Source: Enterococcus sp. 4G2_DIV0659 (GTDB lineage Bacteria; Bacillota; Bacilli; Lactobacillales; Enterococcaceae). Taken from it: a DNA stretch of 64,000 nt. The DNA lies in assembly GCF_002140715.2 (NCBI RefSeq), contig NZ_NGLE02000001.1:1833001-1897000 (forward strand). The letters run 5' to 3'. Below the pieces are notes generated by a model. That model had not been told where the DNA came from. It saw nothing but the letters and a program-made list of their open reading frames with translations, and did no database searches. Shown one piece after another: positions 10,690 through 19,503 of the stretch. Each line of letters opens with the position of its first letter. The stretch's first letter is position 1. A program made the position numbers and the translations under genes.

Positions 10690-11262
10690 ATGGCTATAAT
10701 GGAACGCCCTGATGAACGAAAAGCATTAGAAATTCTTCAAAAGGCAGAACCTGAAATATATCAAGAAGCGATTCTTTTAGATAAACCAGATATCCAAAAT
10801 CCAACTCAAAATATTGGTGTAGAAGTTACCCAGTCTTTAAAAGAAAGTGTGCTTAAAGCTCTTCAGCTAGATAAAATCAACGTGCATAACGATGAGCAAA
10901 TTCTTGGAATCATTAAGGAAAGATATGGAAATGATGTTCTGAGAATCAAGTTGCCTTTACCAGATGACACCCAGAAGAACATTGCCATTTCTATTTCAAA
11001 TTGGCATCTATTGTTTAATCTGATTGAAGCGTACGATAATAAAGTCAAAAAACTTCAAAGTGGTAATTACAAAGTGTATGAAGAAAACAATTTGTTTGTC
11101 TTCGTATTCGGTGAAGATGAGAAAAGCATTGCGCAATTAGCAAAACATATTCATAGAAAAAGAACGAAACAGCAATATGATTTTGTTTATGTTTATAGCC
11201 AACCTTATTTATATAAACTTGATCGTCAGATGAATATCGACCGGTGGCTGATTACATTATAG
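10690..11262 (+). CDS. Hypothetical protein, 190 aa
   Basis: I do not recognise this family. The product is a soluble, highly charged 190-aa protein without signal peptide or membrane segment, started by an ATG 7 bases after AGGAG. An N-terminal segment, D-K-P-D-I-Q-N-x5-I-G-V-E-V-T-Q-S (about residues 35-52), is followed by mixed alpha/beta sequence and a C-terminal Y-D-x-V-Y-V-Y-S strand. The P-D...G-V-E-V-T pattern resembles the core of some PD-(D/E)xK nuclease-fold proteins, but the catalytic Lys is not evident, so no function is assigned. It lies alone between a terminator and a convergent MerR gene whose stop codon overlaps its own end. Confidence 0.7.
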   Translation: MAIMERPDERKALEILQKAEPEIYQEAILLDKPDIQNPTQNIGVEVTQSLKESVLKALQLDKINVHNDEQILGIIKERYGNDVLRIKLPLPDDTQKNIAISISNWHLLFNLIEAYDNKVKKLQSGNYKVYEENNLFVFVFGEDEKSIAQLAKHIHRKRTKQQYDFVYVYSQPYLYKLDRQMNIDRWLITL

Positions 11263-12042
11263 TGGTTTTATTGGGTAACAAACTTCTGTGAGATACAGTT
11301 CTTCTCGTTCCTCTGTGGCAGGGCTGGAATGATAAATATTAAATGGCGCGCCAGCTAGTACATATTGATGTAAATGAAGCCACTCATTCATAGCTTCGTG
11401 AACATTTGGGATACTTGCATAAGCACCACTAGTTACAACAGAGGCAATCACGCCGGGAGAAAATGTTTGAATGTCTGGGTAAATAGCACTCATTTTTTTA
11501 GGAAGCGCGACTATCACTTCAATGTCTATGATTTCAGAACAAGTCGAATGAAATACTGCTATGGACTGGCCTAATGATGGTACATCTTCTTCTCTTATCT
11601 TACTAAATAGATTATGCCAAAGATCTTCTTCGTGGTAATAAGAGAGTACGTTTTGACGATAAGCGAGAACGAAGGTTTCTTCCATTGTTTTCATTTCGAT
11701 GGGGTAACTCAACTCGTTCTTATTTTTCTTTTCTAACAAGTCCAAATAAGCCAATTGCATTTTCTTTTCTGCTAATTCTGTTTCTATTTTTTTTCGATGT
11801 AAGGCAAAATAATCGGTTCGATCTACTGTCGTTTCTAAAAGTGCTGGGACGTCCTTTAGGGGGATACCAGTATTTTTTAATGAAAGAATTTGATTTGCTT
11901 GATTGACTTGTTCTGGTGTGTAGTAGCGATAGCCAGTATGTTGTTCAATAATCGTCGGTTTTAATAGATTTAGTTTGTCATAATGGCGCAGCATTCGTGG
12001 GCTAATCTTGGTTAATTGAGAGAATTCGCTGATTTTAAACAT
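11257..12042 (-). CDS. MerR-family regulator with GyrI-like effector domain
   Basis: 261-aa transcription factor. The N-terminal MerR helix-turn-helix is clear (MFKISEFSQLTKISPRMLRH, then YDKLNLLKP and TGYRYYTPEQV, residues 1-50). A coiled-coil dimer helix follows (about 75-115), then a GyrI-like/bacterial effector-binding domain (about 118-261, ending E-L-Y-L-T-E-V-C-Y-P-I) that usually binds small amphipathic molecules. It is divergent from the ClbS/DfsB-like gene, and the 104 bases between hold a promoter with the long spacer MerR activators need. Its 3' end overlaps the convergent hypothetical gene by six bases, with no terminator visible between them. Confidence 0.88.
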   Translation of the reverse strand: MFKISEFSQLTKISPRMLRHYDKLNLLKPTIIEQHTGYRYYTPEQVNQANQILSLKNTGIPLKDVPALLETTVDRTDYFALHRKKIETELAEKKMQLAYLDLLEKKNKNELSYPIEMKTMEETFVLAYRQNVLSYYHEEDLWHNLFSKIREEDVPSLGQSIAVFHSTCSEIIDIEVIVALPKKMSAIYPDIQTFSPGVIASVVTSGAYASIPNVHEAMNEWLHLHQYVLAGAPFNIYHSSPATEEREELYLTEVCYPIKPL

Positions 12043-12089
12043 TTTTTCTCCTTTACATGGGATAGTGGATTTCTATTTATAACTATACT

Positions 12090-12121
12090 CTTGACGTTGA
12101 CATTGTGACAAGGTTTAAAAT
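12090..12121 (+). promoter_or_regulatory. MerR-type promoter with 19-bp spacer and internal dyad
   Basis: -35 TTGACG (12091-12096), 19-bp spacer, -10 TAAAAT (12116-12121). An imperfect dyad CTTGACG...TGACAAG (12090-12112) covers the spacer. This is the architecture that MerR proteins activate by DNA untwisting; the MerR gene starts 48 bases away in the opposite direction. Confidence 0.75.
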
Positions 12122-12146
12122 GAATAAAAAGAAAAGGAGGACAGAC

Positions 12147-12656
12147 ATGCGTACGTATGAAAGTAAAGAAGAATTGATCGCTGAGATTCAAAAAAGATAT
12201 GAGAAATACGATGAGGAATTTGAATCAATACCTGAACGGTTAAAAGATAAGCAGATTGAAGAAGTAGATAAAAGTCCTTCTGAAAATCTTTCTTATCAAC
12301 TTGGTTGGGTGAATTTGCTTCTGCAATGGGAGAAAGAGGAGCAAGCAGGCAAAATAGTGAAAACACCAGCACCAGGTTATAAATGGAATAATTTAGGCGG
12401 TTTATATCAGTCTTTTTATGAAAAATATGGCAAATACAGTATCGCTGAGCAAAGAGAAATGCTAAGAATAGCTGTTGATGAACTATGTACATGGCTATCT
12501 ACACTTTCTGATCAAGAATTGTTTGAACCAGCACAGCGAAAATATGCGACAACCAAAGCGATGTGGCCAATCTATAAATGGGTACACATCAATACCGTTG
12601 CTCCATTTACTAACTTTAGAACGAAGATTCGCAAATGGAAAAAGCTTGTTTTGTGA
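12147..12656 (+). CDS. ClbS/DfsB-family (DUF1706) four-helix protein
   Basis: 169-aa cytoplasmic protein resembling the ClbS/DfsB family, a DinB-like four-helix fold. One member, ClbS, protects its host from the genotoxin colibactin; others are of unknown function. The family pattern is visible: an R-T-Y-x-S-K-E-E-L start, a central [15 protein letters not shown] helix (about residues 47-61), P-G-Y-K-W-N-x-L-G-G-L, and [15 protein letters not shown] near the end. AAGGAGG lies 6 bases before the ATG at 12147. Its promoter is of MerR type, so it is probably induced by a small molecule sensed by the divergent regulator. The substrate is unknown. Confidence 0.8.
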   Translation: MRTYESKEELIAEIQKRYEKYDEEFESIPERLKDKQIEEVDKSPSENLSYQLGWVNLLLQWEKEEQAGKIVKTPAPGYKWNNLGGLYQSFYEKYGKYSIAEQREMLRIAVDELCTWLSTLSDQELFEPAQRKYATTKAMWPIYKWVHINTVAPFTNFRTKIRKWKKLVL

Positions 12657-12663
12657 ATAAATA

Positions 12664-12714
12664 CAAAAGCGATCGCTCACTAGTCTTTAGTGTGTGCTAG
12701 TGAGCGATCGTTTA
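12664..12714. terminator. Strong hairpin terminator, likely bidirectional
   Basis: Near-perfect 17-bp arms (AAGCGATCGCTCACTAG and CTAGTGAGCGATCGTTT) around a 13-base loop, between the convergent ClbS-like and sortase genes. Confidence 0.8.
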
Positions 12715-12727
12715 GTGAATAAAGGGT

Positions 12728-13660
12728 TCAGTCCTTTTTACGGCTTTTTTTCTTCTTTCGTTTTAAGCGTTGTTCTTCTTTCCGCTGTTGTTCTTTGTTC
12801 ATTTTGTGTACGTAACGCCAAAATAGTAAAAGGACTAGGAGGAGGATGACTAGAAGAGCGGTATTTATATAGCAGCACCAATTTGTCATTTTTTTCTCCT
12901 TTGTTTTCTTTTCTAATGGTATACGTTCACCTCTGACAAGCAGACGGTGGGTATTAATCATATAAGGCGTACAAGTAAGCAGTGTAATCAAATCTTTTTC
13001 AGGCAGAATTTTTAAATCGGTGATATCTTCTGGTAAAACAGTTTTGATTTGATTGATCCTGTACTCATGTGTTTCGCCAAGGATATCAATAAAAAAAGTA
13101 TCTCCCTTTTTTAAATTAGGTAAGTCTGAGAAAAGCTTTGAACTTGGCAGCCCTCGATGACCAGTAAGGACACTATGCGTACTTTTTCCACCGATAGGTA
13201 GAGAGGTTCCTTCCAAAACACCAATCCCTTTTTGTAATTGTAAATCAGAGGCACCACTGTAAATTGGCAGTTTGGCATTTATCTCTGGAATTGTGATGTA
13301 TCCTATGACGTCTCCTAGTTTATTTTGGAGCGCATCAATAACTTTATGTTTTTTTTCTTTTTTCTCTGATCCGTTCGTCTTGTTTTTATCAAATGGATCT
13401 TTACCTACCAATTCGCCGCCGGTAACCATATCTTTATTATAGTTCATCATATCTTTTACTAGCTTCAGTTTTTCATTGCGCGATTTTTGATTGACCTCTT
13501 TTTGATAGGTATCAATTACACGAGTATGATAAAAATTAGCATATAAATTACTTAGGATCGGGTAGGAAAATATCAGAAACCCAATAAGAAAAATAACACC
13601 CATAACTATATTAACTCCGGTATTTTTTTTTCTCCTTTTTTGGGTGTGTGTGTTCTTCAT
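12728..13660 (-). CDS. srtC: Class C sortase (pilin polymerase)
   Basis: 310-aa membrane transpeptidase that joins pilin subunits through isopeptide bonds outside the cell. It has an N-terminal membrane helix (about residues 16-38), a lid segment with the class C D-P-F motif (KDPFDKN, about 82-88), the catalytic His in LTGHRGLPSS, the Cys in LLTCTPY, the Arg in LLVRGER, and a second C-terminal membrane helix with a long basic tail (about 262-310). It lies directly downstream of the only pilin gene, as expected for a dedicated polymerase. Confidence 0.92.
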   Translation of the reverse strand: MKNTHTQKRRKKNTGVNIVMGVIFLIGFLIFSYPILSNLYANFYHTRVIDTYQKEVNQKSRNEKLKLVKDMMNYNKDMVTGGELVGKDPFDKNKTNGSEKKEKKHKVIDALQNKLGDVIGYITIPEINAKLPIYSGASDLQLQKGIGVLEGTSLPIGGKSTHSVLTGHRGLPSSKLFSDLPNLKKGDTFFIDILGETHEYRINQIKTVLPEDITDLKILPEKDLITLLTCTPYMINTHRLLVRGERIPLEKKTKEKKMTNWCCYINTALLVILLLVLLLFWRYVHKMNKEQQRKEEQRLKRKKKKSRKKD

Positions 13661-13795
13661 TTTCTTCCCCGCCTCTAAGTATCAATACTGAAAAGTTAGT
13701 AATCGTTATATGCTAAATAATCGACATAAAATGAGCTGGGTGAAGTAGCTTCTTTGAAAAACTTTTTATTCCAGTTCTTTTTTTCTAGTTGTCAA

Positions 13796-15559
13796 TTAAG
13801 CATGACTATATTTTTTTCTGTGAAGTAGAAAAGCTAATCCCATTAAAACTAATCCTAAAACGAAAAACAGAATGGTTCCGATTGACCCAGTAATTGGAAT
13901 CGTCGGTGCAGTTGTATTCAAAATAACTAGTTGAGCTTCATCTGAGTAACTCTTCTTATCTATTGTGAATTTTTTGTCTTCTGTTAATAAATTATATCCG
14001 CTTGGAGCTTTTGTTTCTTCTAGGAAGTAAGAGCCATATCCTAATCCATAGGCTTCAAATTTACCCTCTTGATCAGAAGTAAGCACAGTAGCTTCATTCT
14101 TTTCTTTTACCCAAGTAATGGTTTTGTCATTATTTTTTTTCAGATAAAGAGGACCTTTGTATCCGTTGTTTTCTTTTTCAGTTGCATTTTTGTAAATCAC
14201 AAATTCAGCATTTGCTAATGGTTTTTGTGAAGAATTAACCTTTAAGAATTTACGTCCGCCAGTTTCGACTGTTGGAGGTGTTGGTTGAGTTGTCGTCGCA
14301 TCCACATAACCATTATTTACCGTCAGTATAGAATTATTAGAAATAGGTGTGCCTGGTACTGCGGTATGATTGATAGTGGTGTCAAATGTAATGGTTAGTT
14401 TATTCCCACTTGCTAGTTGCTCTTTTGATCCAGGGAATAGTTCTTCAATAAAGATGATTGTGATAACACCGTTTGACTCAATTACTTTGTAATAAGAAGG
14501 ATTCAATTGAACCCCATCAAGTGTAACAATGATATTTCCAATATACGTTAAATGTGATTCTAATGTATTAGTGATCACGTATTTTGTATATTCTGTGATA
14601 TTTTTAGGTACATCTGTTGTCACTTTCCAAGTGACCGTTTGACCGATATCAGTACTTTCATCAGTTAAACGTTCGCCAGATAACGACGGTTTTAGATAGT
14701 TGAGTAAGCTTGTCGAAACGACTTTAGTTTCATCCAAGGCACCGCTTTCATCATAAGCGTGGTTTTCAGGTTTGATGGAGAAATCGACTTTTCTACCATT
14801 CAGTAAGAAATTATCGGGTGCATTTGTTTCAATAAAGTAATAGTCTCCTACGACTAAGTTCCCAATCACATCTGTGTAACCGTCACTATGGGACACTAGG
14901 TCAGCCTGAACTAACGTGTCTGCTTGACCTGCTAGTCCTTTTTTATACAGAGAGAACGTTGCACCGATCAATGGTTGATTATCTTCTGTTAATTTTTGTG
15001 TTTTTGCAGCACCTAAAGTTACGGCGTTTTTGGTATAAATATGCACTTGGTTGTTCCAAGCAGAGCCATCTGTAGTCATTGTCGGCAAGGAAACAACAAC
15101 TGGTGCAGCAATTTTAGTTGCACCCAATTCGGAAGTAAGCTCTACTACTAGATATTTATCTGCTGGTAATGTTTTTGTTTCAAATATACCTGCAGCATCC
15201 GTTTTACCAGTGGTTTGAGGGATGTTGGGATTGTTTTTCACTGAATTGTAATAAGCGAGCGCTTCTGCTTGGCTGGGGCTCGAACTTAATTTACTTCTTT
15301 TCAGTGAAACGACTGCGAATTCAACATCAGGTGAGGGTGCAGCACCAGAAGGTAATTCACTTAACTGGCCCCCATCGCCAGTAATTAGCGGTAAATCTTG
15401 TGCTCCACCAAACTTTAGTTTGTGAATAAACAATTTCCCTTCCGTCGGTTTTTGCGTAACCGCTTCAGCCTGACTACTAAACAAAGAAAAACCTAAAGGC
15501 ACCATCAAAACAAAAATCATAAGTAACGACCAAACATTCCTTAAACGTCTCTTTAACAT
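13796..15559 (-). CDS. Major pilin, SpaH/EbpB type, sortase substrate
   Basis: 587-aa secreted subunit. It has a signal peptide (LLMIFVLMVPLGFSLFSSQA, cleaved about residue 33), then isopeptide-forming pilin domains. A pilin-type lysine motif follows (VHIYTKNAV, a Y-T-K-N version of the usual Y-P-K-N). Two E-box-like segments are visible (YYFIETNAPDNF and YFLEETKAPSGY). The C-terminal sorting signal is IPITG plus hydrophobic helix and HRKK tail, an I-P-x-T-G variant of LPxTG. AAGGAG is only one base from the ATG at 15568 but ten bases from the ATG at 15559, so the latter is preferred. Only one pilin and one sortase are present; no tip or basal pilin is visible. Confidence 0.9.
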   Translation of the reverse strand: MLKRRLRNVWSLLMIFVLMVPLGFSLFSSQAEAVTQKPTEGKLFIHKLKFGGAQDLPLITGDGGQLSELPSGAAPSPDVEFAVVSLKRSKLSSSPSQAEALAYYNSVKNNPNIPQTTGKTDAAGIFETKTLPADKYLVVELTSELGATKIAAPVVVSLPTMTTDGSAWNNQVHIYTKNAVTLGAAKTQKLTEDNQPLIGATFSLYKKGLAGQADTLVQADLVSHSDGYTDVIGNLVVGDYYFIETNAPDNFLLNGRKVDFSIKPENHAYDESGALDETKVVSTSLLNYLKPSLSGERLTDESTDIGQTVTWKVTTDVPKNITEYTKYVITNTLESHLTYIGNIIVTLDGVQLNPSYYKVIESNGVITIIFIEELFPGSKEQLASGNKLTITFDTTINHTAVPGTPISNNSILTVNNGYVDATTTQPTPPTVETGGRKFLKVNSSQKPLANAEFVIYKNATEKENNGYKGPLYLKKNNDKTITWVKEKNEATVLTSDQEGKFEAYGLGYGSYFLEETKAPSGYNLLTEDKKFTIDKKSYSDEAQLVILNTTAPTIPITGSIGTILFFVLGLVLMGLAFLLHRKKYSHA

Positions 15560-15799
15560 CTGTAACATTCTCCTTCCTGTTCTTTCATATTATGAATTTT
15601 TTAAATTCATACGATTATATTATCATTTAAATTTGTTTAATAAAAATAAAAAGAAATATATTTTATGTTTTTGGTTATTAATTAATTTTATTTTGTTTTT
15701 TAATTAACTCTAAATGGAACGTCTTGTAGTGTTGTTGGGTATAAGTGGGATCAATAGAGATGTTATAATATATGAGAGCCTAAATTTAAAAGAAAATGA
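15560..15799. other. AT-rich upstream region of the pilin gene
   Basis: About 240 bases without an ORF. They hold the pilin ribosome site (AAGGAG at 15570-15575) and presumably its promoter. The AT content is so high that I cannot single out one promoter with confidence. Confidence 0.4.
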
Positions 15800-15866
15800 A
15801 AAAAAGACTAAAATTAGGAGATCCATGTGTGCATGAATCTAACCATAAATTTTAGTCTGGTTTAAA
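15800..15866 (-). terminator. Rho-independent terminator of the pgmB/GH65 operon
   Basis: Outer stem AGACTAAAATT / AATTTTAGTCT plus an inner AGATCCAT / ATGAATCT pairing. On the minus strand it is followed by TTTTTTTCATTTTC, downstream of pgmB. Confidence 0.8.
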
Positions 15867-15920
15867 AAATAATTAGTTGCTTGTGTGTTTTCTCGTCGCG
15901 TCTTGATTTAGGTCTTTGGA

Positions 15921-16562
15921 TTAAAATTGAGTGATTGTAAGGTCTTCCATCGAAGCGACTTGTACATCTGCACCTTTCAATCGCTCTGATGTAGAAATAC
16001 CTACAGCGTACATACCAGAGGCTTTAATTCCCTCGATTCCTGCCTGAGCATCTTCAAAACCCACTGAATCTTTTGGCTCGACATTGATACTTTTTGCGGC
16101 TTTTATGAAAATTTCAGGATTGGGTTTCCCTTTTTTTAGGGTTTCAGGGTCAACGATATGTTCAAAGAAATCTAGAACCCCTAATTTTTCGAGAATCATG
16201 GGTGCATTTTTTGAAGCCGAAGCAATGGCGCATGGAATATTGTTTTGTTTGGCTTGGACTAAAAAATCATGAACGCCTGGTAACAAATCCTCTTCAGATA
16301 AATTAGCTAGAAGTTTAACATATTCATCATTTTTCTTTTTAGCTAACTCTTCTTTTTCATCTAGGGTGAAGTCATTTTCTCGATGACCGTGAGCTAAAAT
16401 CTTATCCAGAGAGTCCATTCGACTGATTCCTTTTAACGTTTCATTAAAGATTTCATCGATCGTGATTCCTAGACTTTTTCCTAGGTTTTTCCAAGCAATA
16501 TAATGGAATTTAGCGGTATCTGTAATTACACCATCTAAATCAAAAACAAATCCTTTTTTCAT
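15921..16562 (-). CDS. pgmB: beta-phosphoglucomutase
   Basis: 213-aa HAD-superfamily mutase converting beta-glucose 1-phosphate to glucose 6-phosphate. The aspartyl-phosphate loop FDLDGVITDTAKFHYIAW (about residues 6-23) is the exact PgmB signature, with second Asp and cap-domain contact. Ser/Ala-rich motif II (IASASKN) and motif III/IV (VGFEDAQAGIEG) follow. It lies 21 bases after the GH65 phosphorylase, whose product is beta-glucose 1-phosphate, so the two act in sequence. The terminator at 15800-15866 ends the transcript. Confidence 0.95.
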   Translation of the reverse strand: MKKGFVFDLDGVITDTAKFHYIAWKNLGKSLGITIDEIFNETLKGISRMDSLDKILAHGHRENDFTLDEKEELAKKKNDEYVKLLANLSEEDLLPGVHDFLVQAKQNNIPCAIASASKNAPMILEKLGVLDFFEHIVDPETLKKGKPNPEIFIKAAKSINVEPKDSVGFEDAQAGIEGIKASGMYAVGISTSERLKGADVQVASMEDLTITQF

Positions 16563-16583
16563 AAGAGCACTCCTGACTGTTGG

Positions 16584-19292
16584 TTAATAAGTAATGATCG
16601 TTTCTTTTTGTTTGCTTAATTGGTAAGGCTGATTATTGACAATGACTGTTGTATCTTGGGAAGGGCGAATCTGAATGGTTTTCTTTGAAAGAATCAAATG
16701 GTAATGAATTCCTTTGTGATCAATAGTAAATGCCAGATCATCCCAGTTTTTTGGCAAGTTTGGTTGGATCGTAAGATTTTTCTTCTTAGTATCAATCCCA
16801 GCATAAGTAGTCAAGGTAACGTAAATCGTTGCGGCCATTACACCAGTATGGATTCCTTCAGCTGTTGTGCCGCCTTGAATGTCTTGATAATCAGAATAGA
16901 GTGCCTCTTGGTATAATTTCCATGATAGATCATGAAAGGCCACCTCTTCTGCTAGTTGTGCATGAACGATTCTTGAAAGTGTTGAGCCGTGGGAGGTTCT
17001 GTTTAAGTAGTACAAAAGATTTTTTTCTAGATAATCTTCTGGTAACTGATAACCAAGCTCATCCAAAATCTCATCGATTTTGTCTTTATTTAAATTGTAA
17101 AAGAGCATCAACGTATCTGCTTGTTTTGCTACTTTATACTCATCTGGAGATTGTCCTTCTGCTTTTAAAATACGATCCATTCGATAAATATTGCCATATT
17201 TTGCTTTTGCTTGTTCCCAATCAATTTCTTTTAACTCGAAATAGCCTTCGTATTGGGCGATGATCCCGTCTTCGTTAACTTCAAGGGATAAACGTTTGCG
17301 GATGTCGTTCATTTGTTCAAGTTTTTCTTGAGTCATCCCAGTTTTATTAAATAATATTCTTTGTTCTTGCGTATTTAATAGTGAGAGGATATTTTCCAAC
17401 TCTTCAAATAGCCAAACAACCATCAAATTCGTGTAGGCATTATTTTTTAAGCCGCTTTCTGAGCTGTTAGGATATCCCTCGTGGAATTCGTCAGGCCCCA
17501 TCACTTTGTCAATGGAATAACGATTCGTTTTTTTGTCGAAGGTTGCAGCGCTGCGCCAAAAGTTAGCAATCTCTAAGAGCATTTCAGCCCCATAGTCTCT
17601 AATGAATTGATCGTCTCTTGAGTTATTCCAATACATCCAGACATTGTAAGCAATCGCTAATGATACATGACGTTGAAGGATGCTATGATCTTCACCCCAT
17701 TCACCATTTAAGGGATTTAAATGCAGTTTTTGTGTATCTTCACTACCATCAAGACCAGATTGCCAAGGATACATTGCGCCTTCGTAGTTGCTTTGGCGAG
17801 CATTGTCCTTTGCTTTGTTTAAGCGATTATAGCGATACATCAATAACTGCTTTGCGGTTTGCGGGAAATGCAGTATATAAAATGGCAAGATAAAGATTTC
17901 ATCCCAAAAAATATGACCGCGATAAGCTTCACCATGTAAACCTCTTGCAGTGACGGAGACATCTAGTTCATTATTACTGAATGGTGATGCTGAAACGAAT
18001 AGATGATAGGTATGGACCCGCAGCAACTTTTGTGACATCAAGTCACCAGTAAGTTGGATATCTGCTTTTTCCCAAAGTGTTTCCCAAGCTGCTTTACTTT
18101 CCATAAATTCTGTATCAAAAGAAGTGGCTAAAGGAGATGGACTTGCCCAATTGTTTTCATTTAAGGAAGCTTTGACTTGAACATGTTTTTCCAACGTATA
18201 CGTATTTTTTTGCTGTGCATAAAAAGTGACGGTTTGCTCAATCACTTCTTCATCAATTGCATGTTTGATTGCATCGGGTTCAAAAAAATCGCCTATCAGA
18301 GTTGCTGCTTGTTGAACATTTATTTTTGATTGATTGGTTTGAATTTCGATTATTGTTTGGTTCTTTTTAGCAGATAGGTGTGTAACATGGAAGTGCTTCG
18401 CTGTTAGATTACGGTATCTTTCCACATTAAAATTATAGACAGAAGCATCTGCTGTTGTTTTTACGGTAATATTTTTAGAGAAATTTAAAGGTTTGATTGA
18501 ATACTTGATACTATAATTATTCATTTTTGCCATGTTGACTATTTTATAAGTGGTTATTTGTACTTGGTGTTGATGGGTATCTTCAATAATCATCGTTGCG
18601 GTAAACAATCCCGTTTTCAAATCAAGATTTCTGTGTAAAGAATGTAACGTAGCAGTTTCTAGAGTCAGCCACTCATCGGTTCCTTCTATTTGAATCGTGA
18701 TAAATTGATTGTTTGGTGCATTGACGAAGTCTTCGTTTTCTACGATTTGACCAGCGATTTCTGATTGTTCTTCATTGTAAAGACCAGCAATGTAAGTGGC
18801 AGGATAATGTTCATTTGAAAGAGTCATTTCAGGTGTTGTGCCACGTAAACCCATAAAGCCGTTACCAATTGTTAGCAAGGATTCAACAGAATATTCCTCT
18901 TTGCCTGGCACGTAACCGAAATAGTCTAAATGCCATGTTAAGTGCTCTTCTTTCTTTTTGAAAGCTTCTGATAAGTTTAGCGTTTTTTCTAGTTCAAAAG
19001 TGGTGAGTATGGGAATGTTTAATCGTTCTGAAAAAAGTTTTACTAAACTTTCGATAGTTGTGTTTAATGGAGTTGCGTGAGGATTTTTTGTATAAAAATC
19101 AGTTGCAATTTCATTAAAAATAGCCCCTTTCACAACAGGGAATAGCTCTTTTATTTGCGTTACTAAGGCTTCGGCAGTTGCAGGAAATTCAAAGTTTGAA
19201 AAGGGCAAAGAGTGTTTAGCAAGTAGTTGCTGCTCCTTTTGTTCTTGGATATGTAACGTATTTGATGTGAGCGTGAATAACAGAATGTTCAT
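16584..19292 (-). CDS. GH65 disaccharide phosphorylase with N-terminal extension
   Basis: 902-aa inverting phosphorylase that splits an alpha-glucoside disaccharide, or its phosphate, with inorganic phosphate to give beta-glucose 1-phosphate. The GH65 core starts near residue 120 (YFGYVPGKEEYSVESLLTIG, NGFMGLRG). It includes the catalytic Glu in GPDEFHEGYPN and the phosphate-binding segments HGSTLSR and GGTTAEGIHTGVM. Family members are usually about 750-790 aa; here about 110 extra N-terminal residues precede the core and I do not recognise them. The TreR-type operators and pgmB partner favour trehalose 6-phosphate or trehalose. Maltose 6'-phosphate and kojibiose are alternatives I cannot exclude. 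AAGGAG precedes the ATG. Confidence 0.88.
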   Translation of the reverse strand: MNILLFTLTSNTLHIQEQKEQQLLAKHSLPFSNFEFPATAEALVTQIKELFPVVKGAIFNEIATDFYTKNPHATPLNTTIESLVKLFSERLNIPILTTFELEKTLNLSEAFKKKEEHLTWHLDYFGYVPGKEEYSVESLLTIGNGFMGLRGTTPEMTLSNEHYPATYIAGLYNEEQSEIAGQIVENEDFVNAPNNQFITIQIEGTDEWLTLETATLHSLHRNLDLKTGLFTATMIIEDTHQHQVQITTYKIVNMAKMNNYSIKYSIKPLNFSKNITVKTTADASVYNFNVERYRNLTAKHFHVTHLSAKKNQTIIEIQTNQSKINVQQAATLIGDFFEPDAIKHAIDEEVIEQTVTFYAQQKNTYTLEKHVQVKASLNENNWASPSPLATSFDTEFMESKAAWETLWEKADIQLTGDLMSQKLLRVHTYHLFVSASPFSNNELDVSVTARGLHGEAYRGHIFWDEIFILPFYILHFPQTAKQLLMYRYNRLNKAKDNARQSNYEGAMYPWQSGLDGSEDTQKLHLNPLNGEWGEDHSILQRHVSLAIAYNVWMYWNNSRDDQFIRDYGAEMLLEIANFWRSAATFDKKTNRYSIDKVMGPDEFHEGYPNSSESGLKNNAYTNLMVVWLFEELENILSLLNTQEQRILFNKTGMTQEKLEQMNDIRKRLSLEVNEDGIIAQYEGYFELKEIDWEQAKAKYGNIYRMDRILKAEGQSPDEYKVAKQADTLMLFYNLNKDKIDEILDELGYQLPEDYLEKNLLYYLNRTSHGSTLSRIVHAQLAEEVAFHDLSWKLYQEALYSDYQDIQGGTTAEGIHTGVMAATIYVTLTTYAGIDTKKKNLTIQPNLPKNWDDLAFTIDHKGIHYHLILSKKTIQIRPSQDTTVIVNNQPYQLSKQKETIITY

Positions 19293-19326
19293 AATAAATA
19301 CTCCTTACGTAAGATGGATTTTTTTA

Positions 19327-19342
19327 ACTTGTATAGACATGT
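19327..19342. promoter_or_regulatory. TreR-like operator O2 (imperfect)
   Basis: ACTTGTATAGACATGT, a 16-bp imperfect palindrome similar to the stronger site at 19374-19389. The two centres are 47 bases apart. It lies downstream of the GH65 promoter. Confidence 0.6.
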
Positions 19343-19345
19343 TAG

Positions 19346-19360
19346 TGTTTTCGTTTTCAT
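19346..19360 (-). promoter_or_regulatory. cre box (CcpA site) in the GH65/pgmB promoter
   Basis: On the minus strand ATGAAAACGAAAACA matches the cre consensus WTGNAANCGNWNNCA at every position. It overlaps the end of the -10 hexamer, so glucose repression is expected. Confidence 0.8.
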
Positions 19361-19389
19361 TATAGTATGAAAAACTTGTAAATACAAGT
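19359..19389 (-). promoter_or_regulatory. GH65/pgmB promoter overlapping TreR-like operator O1
   Basis: On the minus strand: -35 TTGTAT (19387-19382), 17-base spacer, -10 TATAAT (19364-19359). The -35 lies inside the 16-bp palindrome ACTTGTA-AA-TACAAGT (19374-19389), which resembles the TTGTATATACAA operator of TreR repressors. A repressor bound there would block the polymerase. Confidence 0.75.
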
Positions 19390-19503
19390 GTGATGATGGA
19401 AAAAAATTATCATCTATGGATCTTTTACTTATGGAGAATGCTATTTTTTTAAAGGAGAGTATGCTATCATTTTCTTTGAGTATCCTAAGGTGGAGGGACG
19501 GAC

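Noticed and set aside
16829..17263. 144-codon plus-strand frame inside the GH65 gene
   Set aside because: It is antisense to a conserved coding region, with no ribosome site or domain; a shadow frame.
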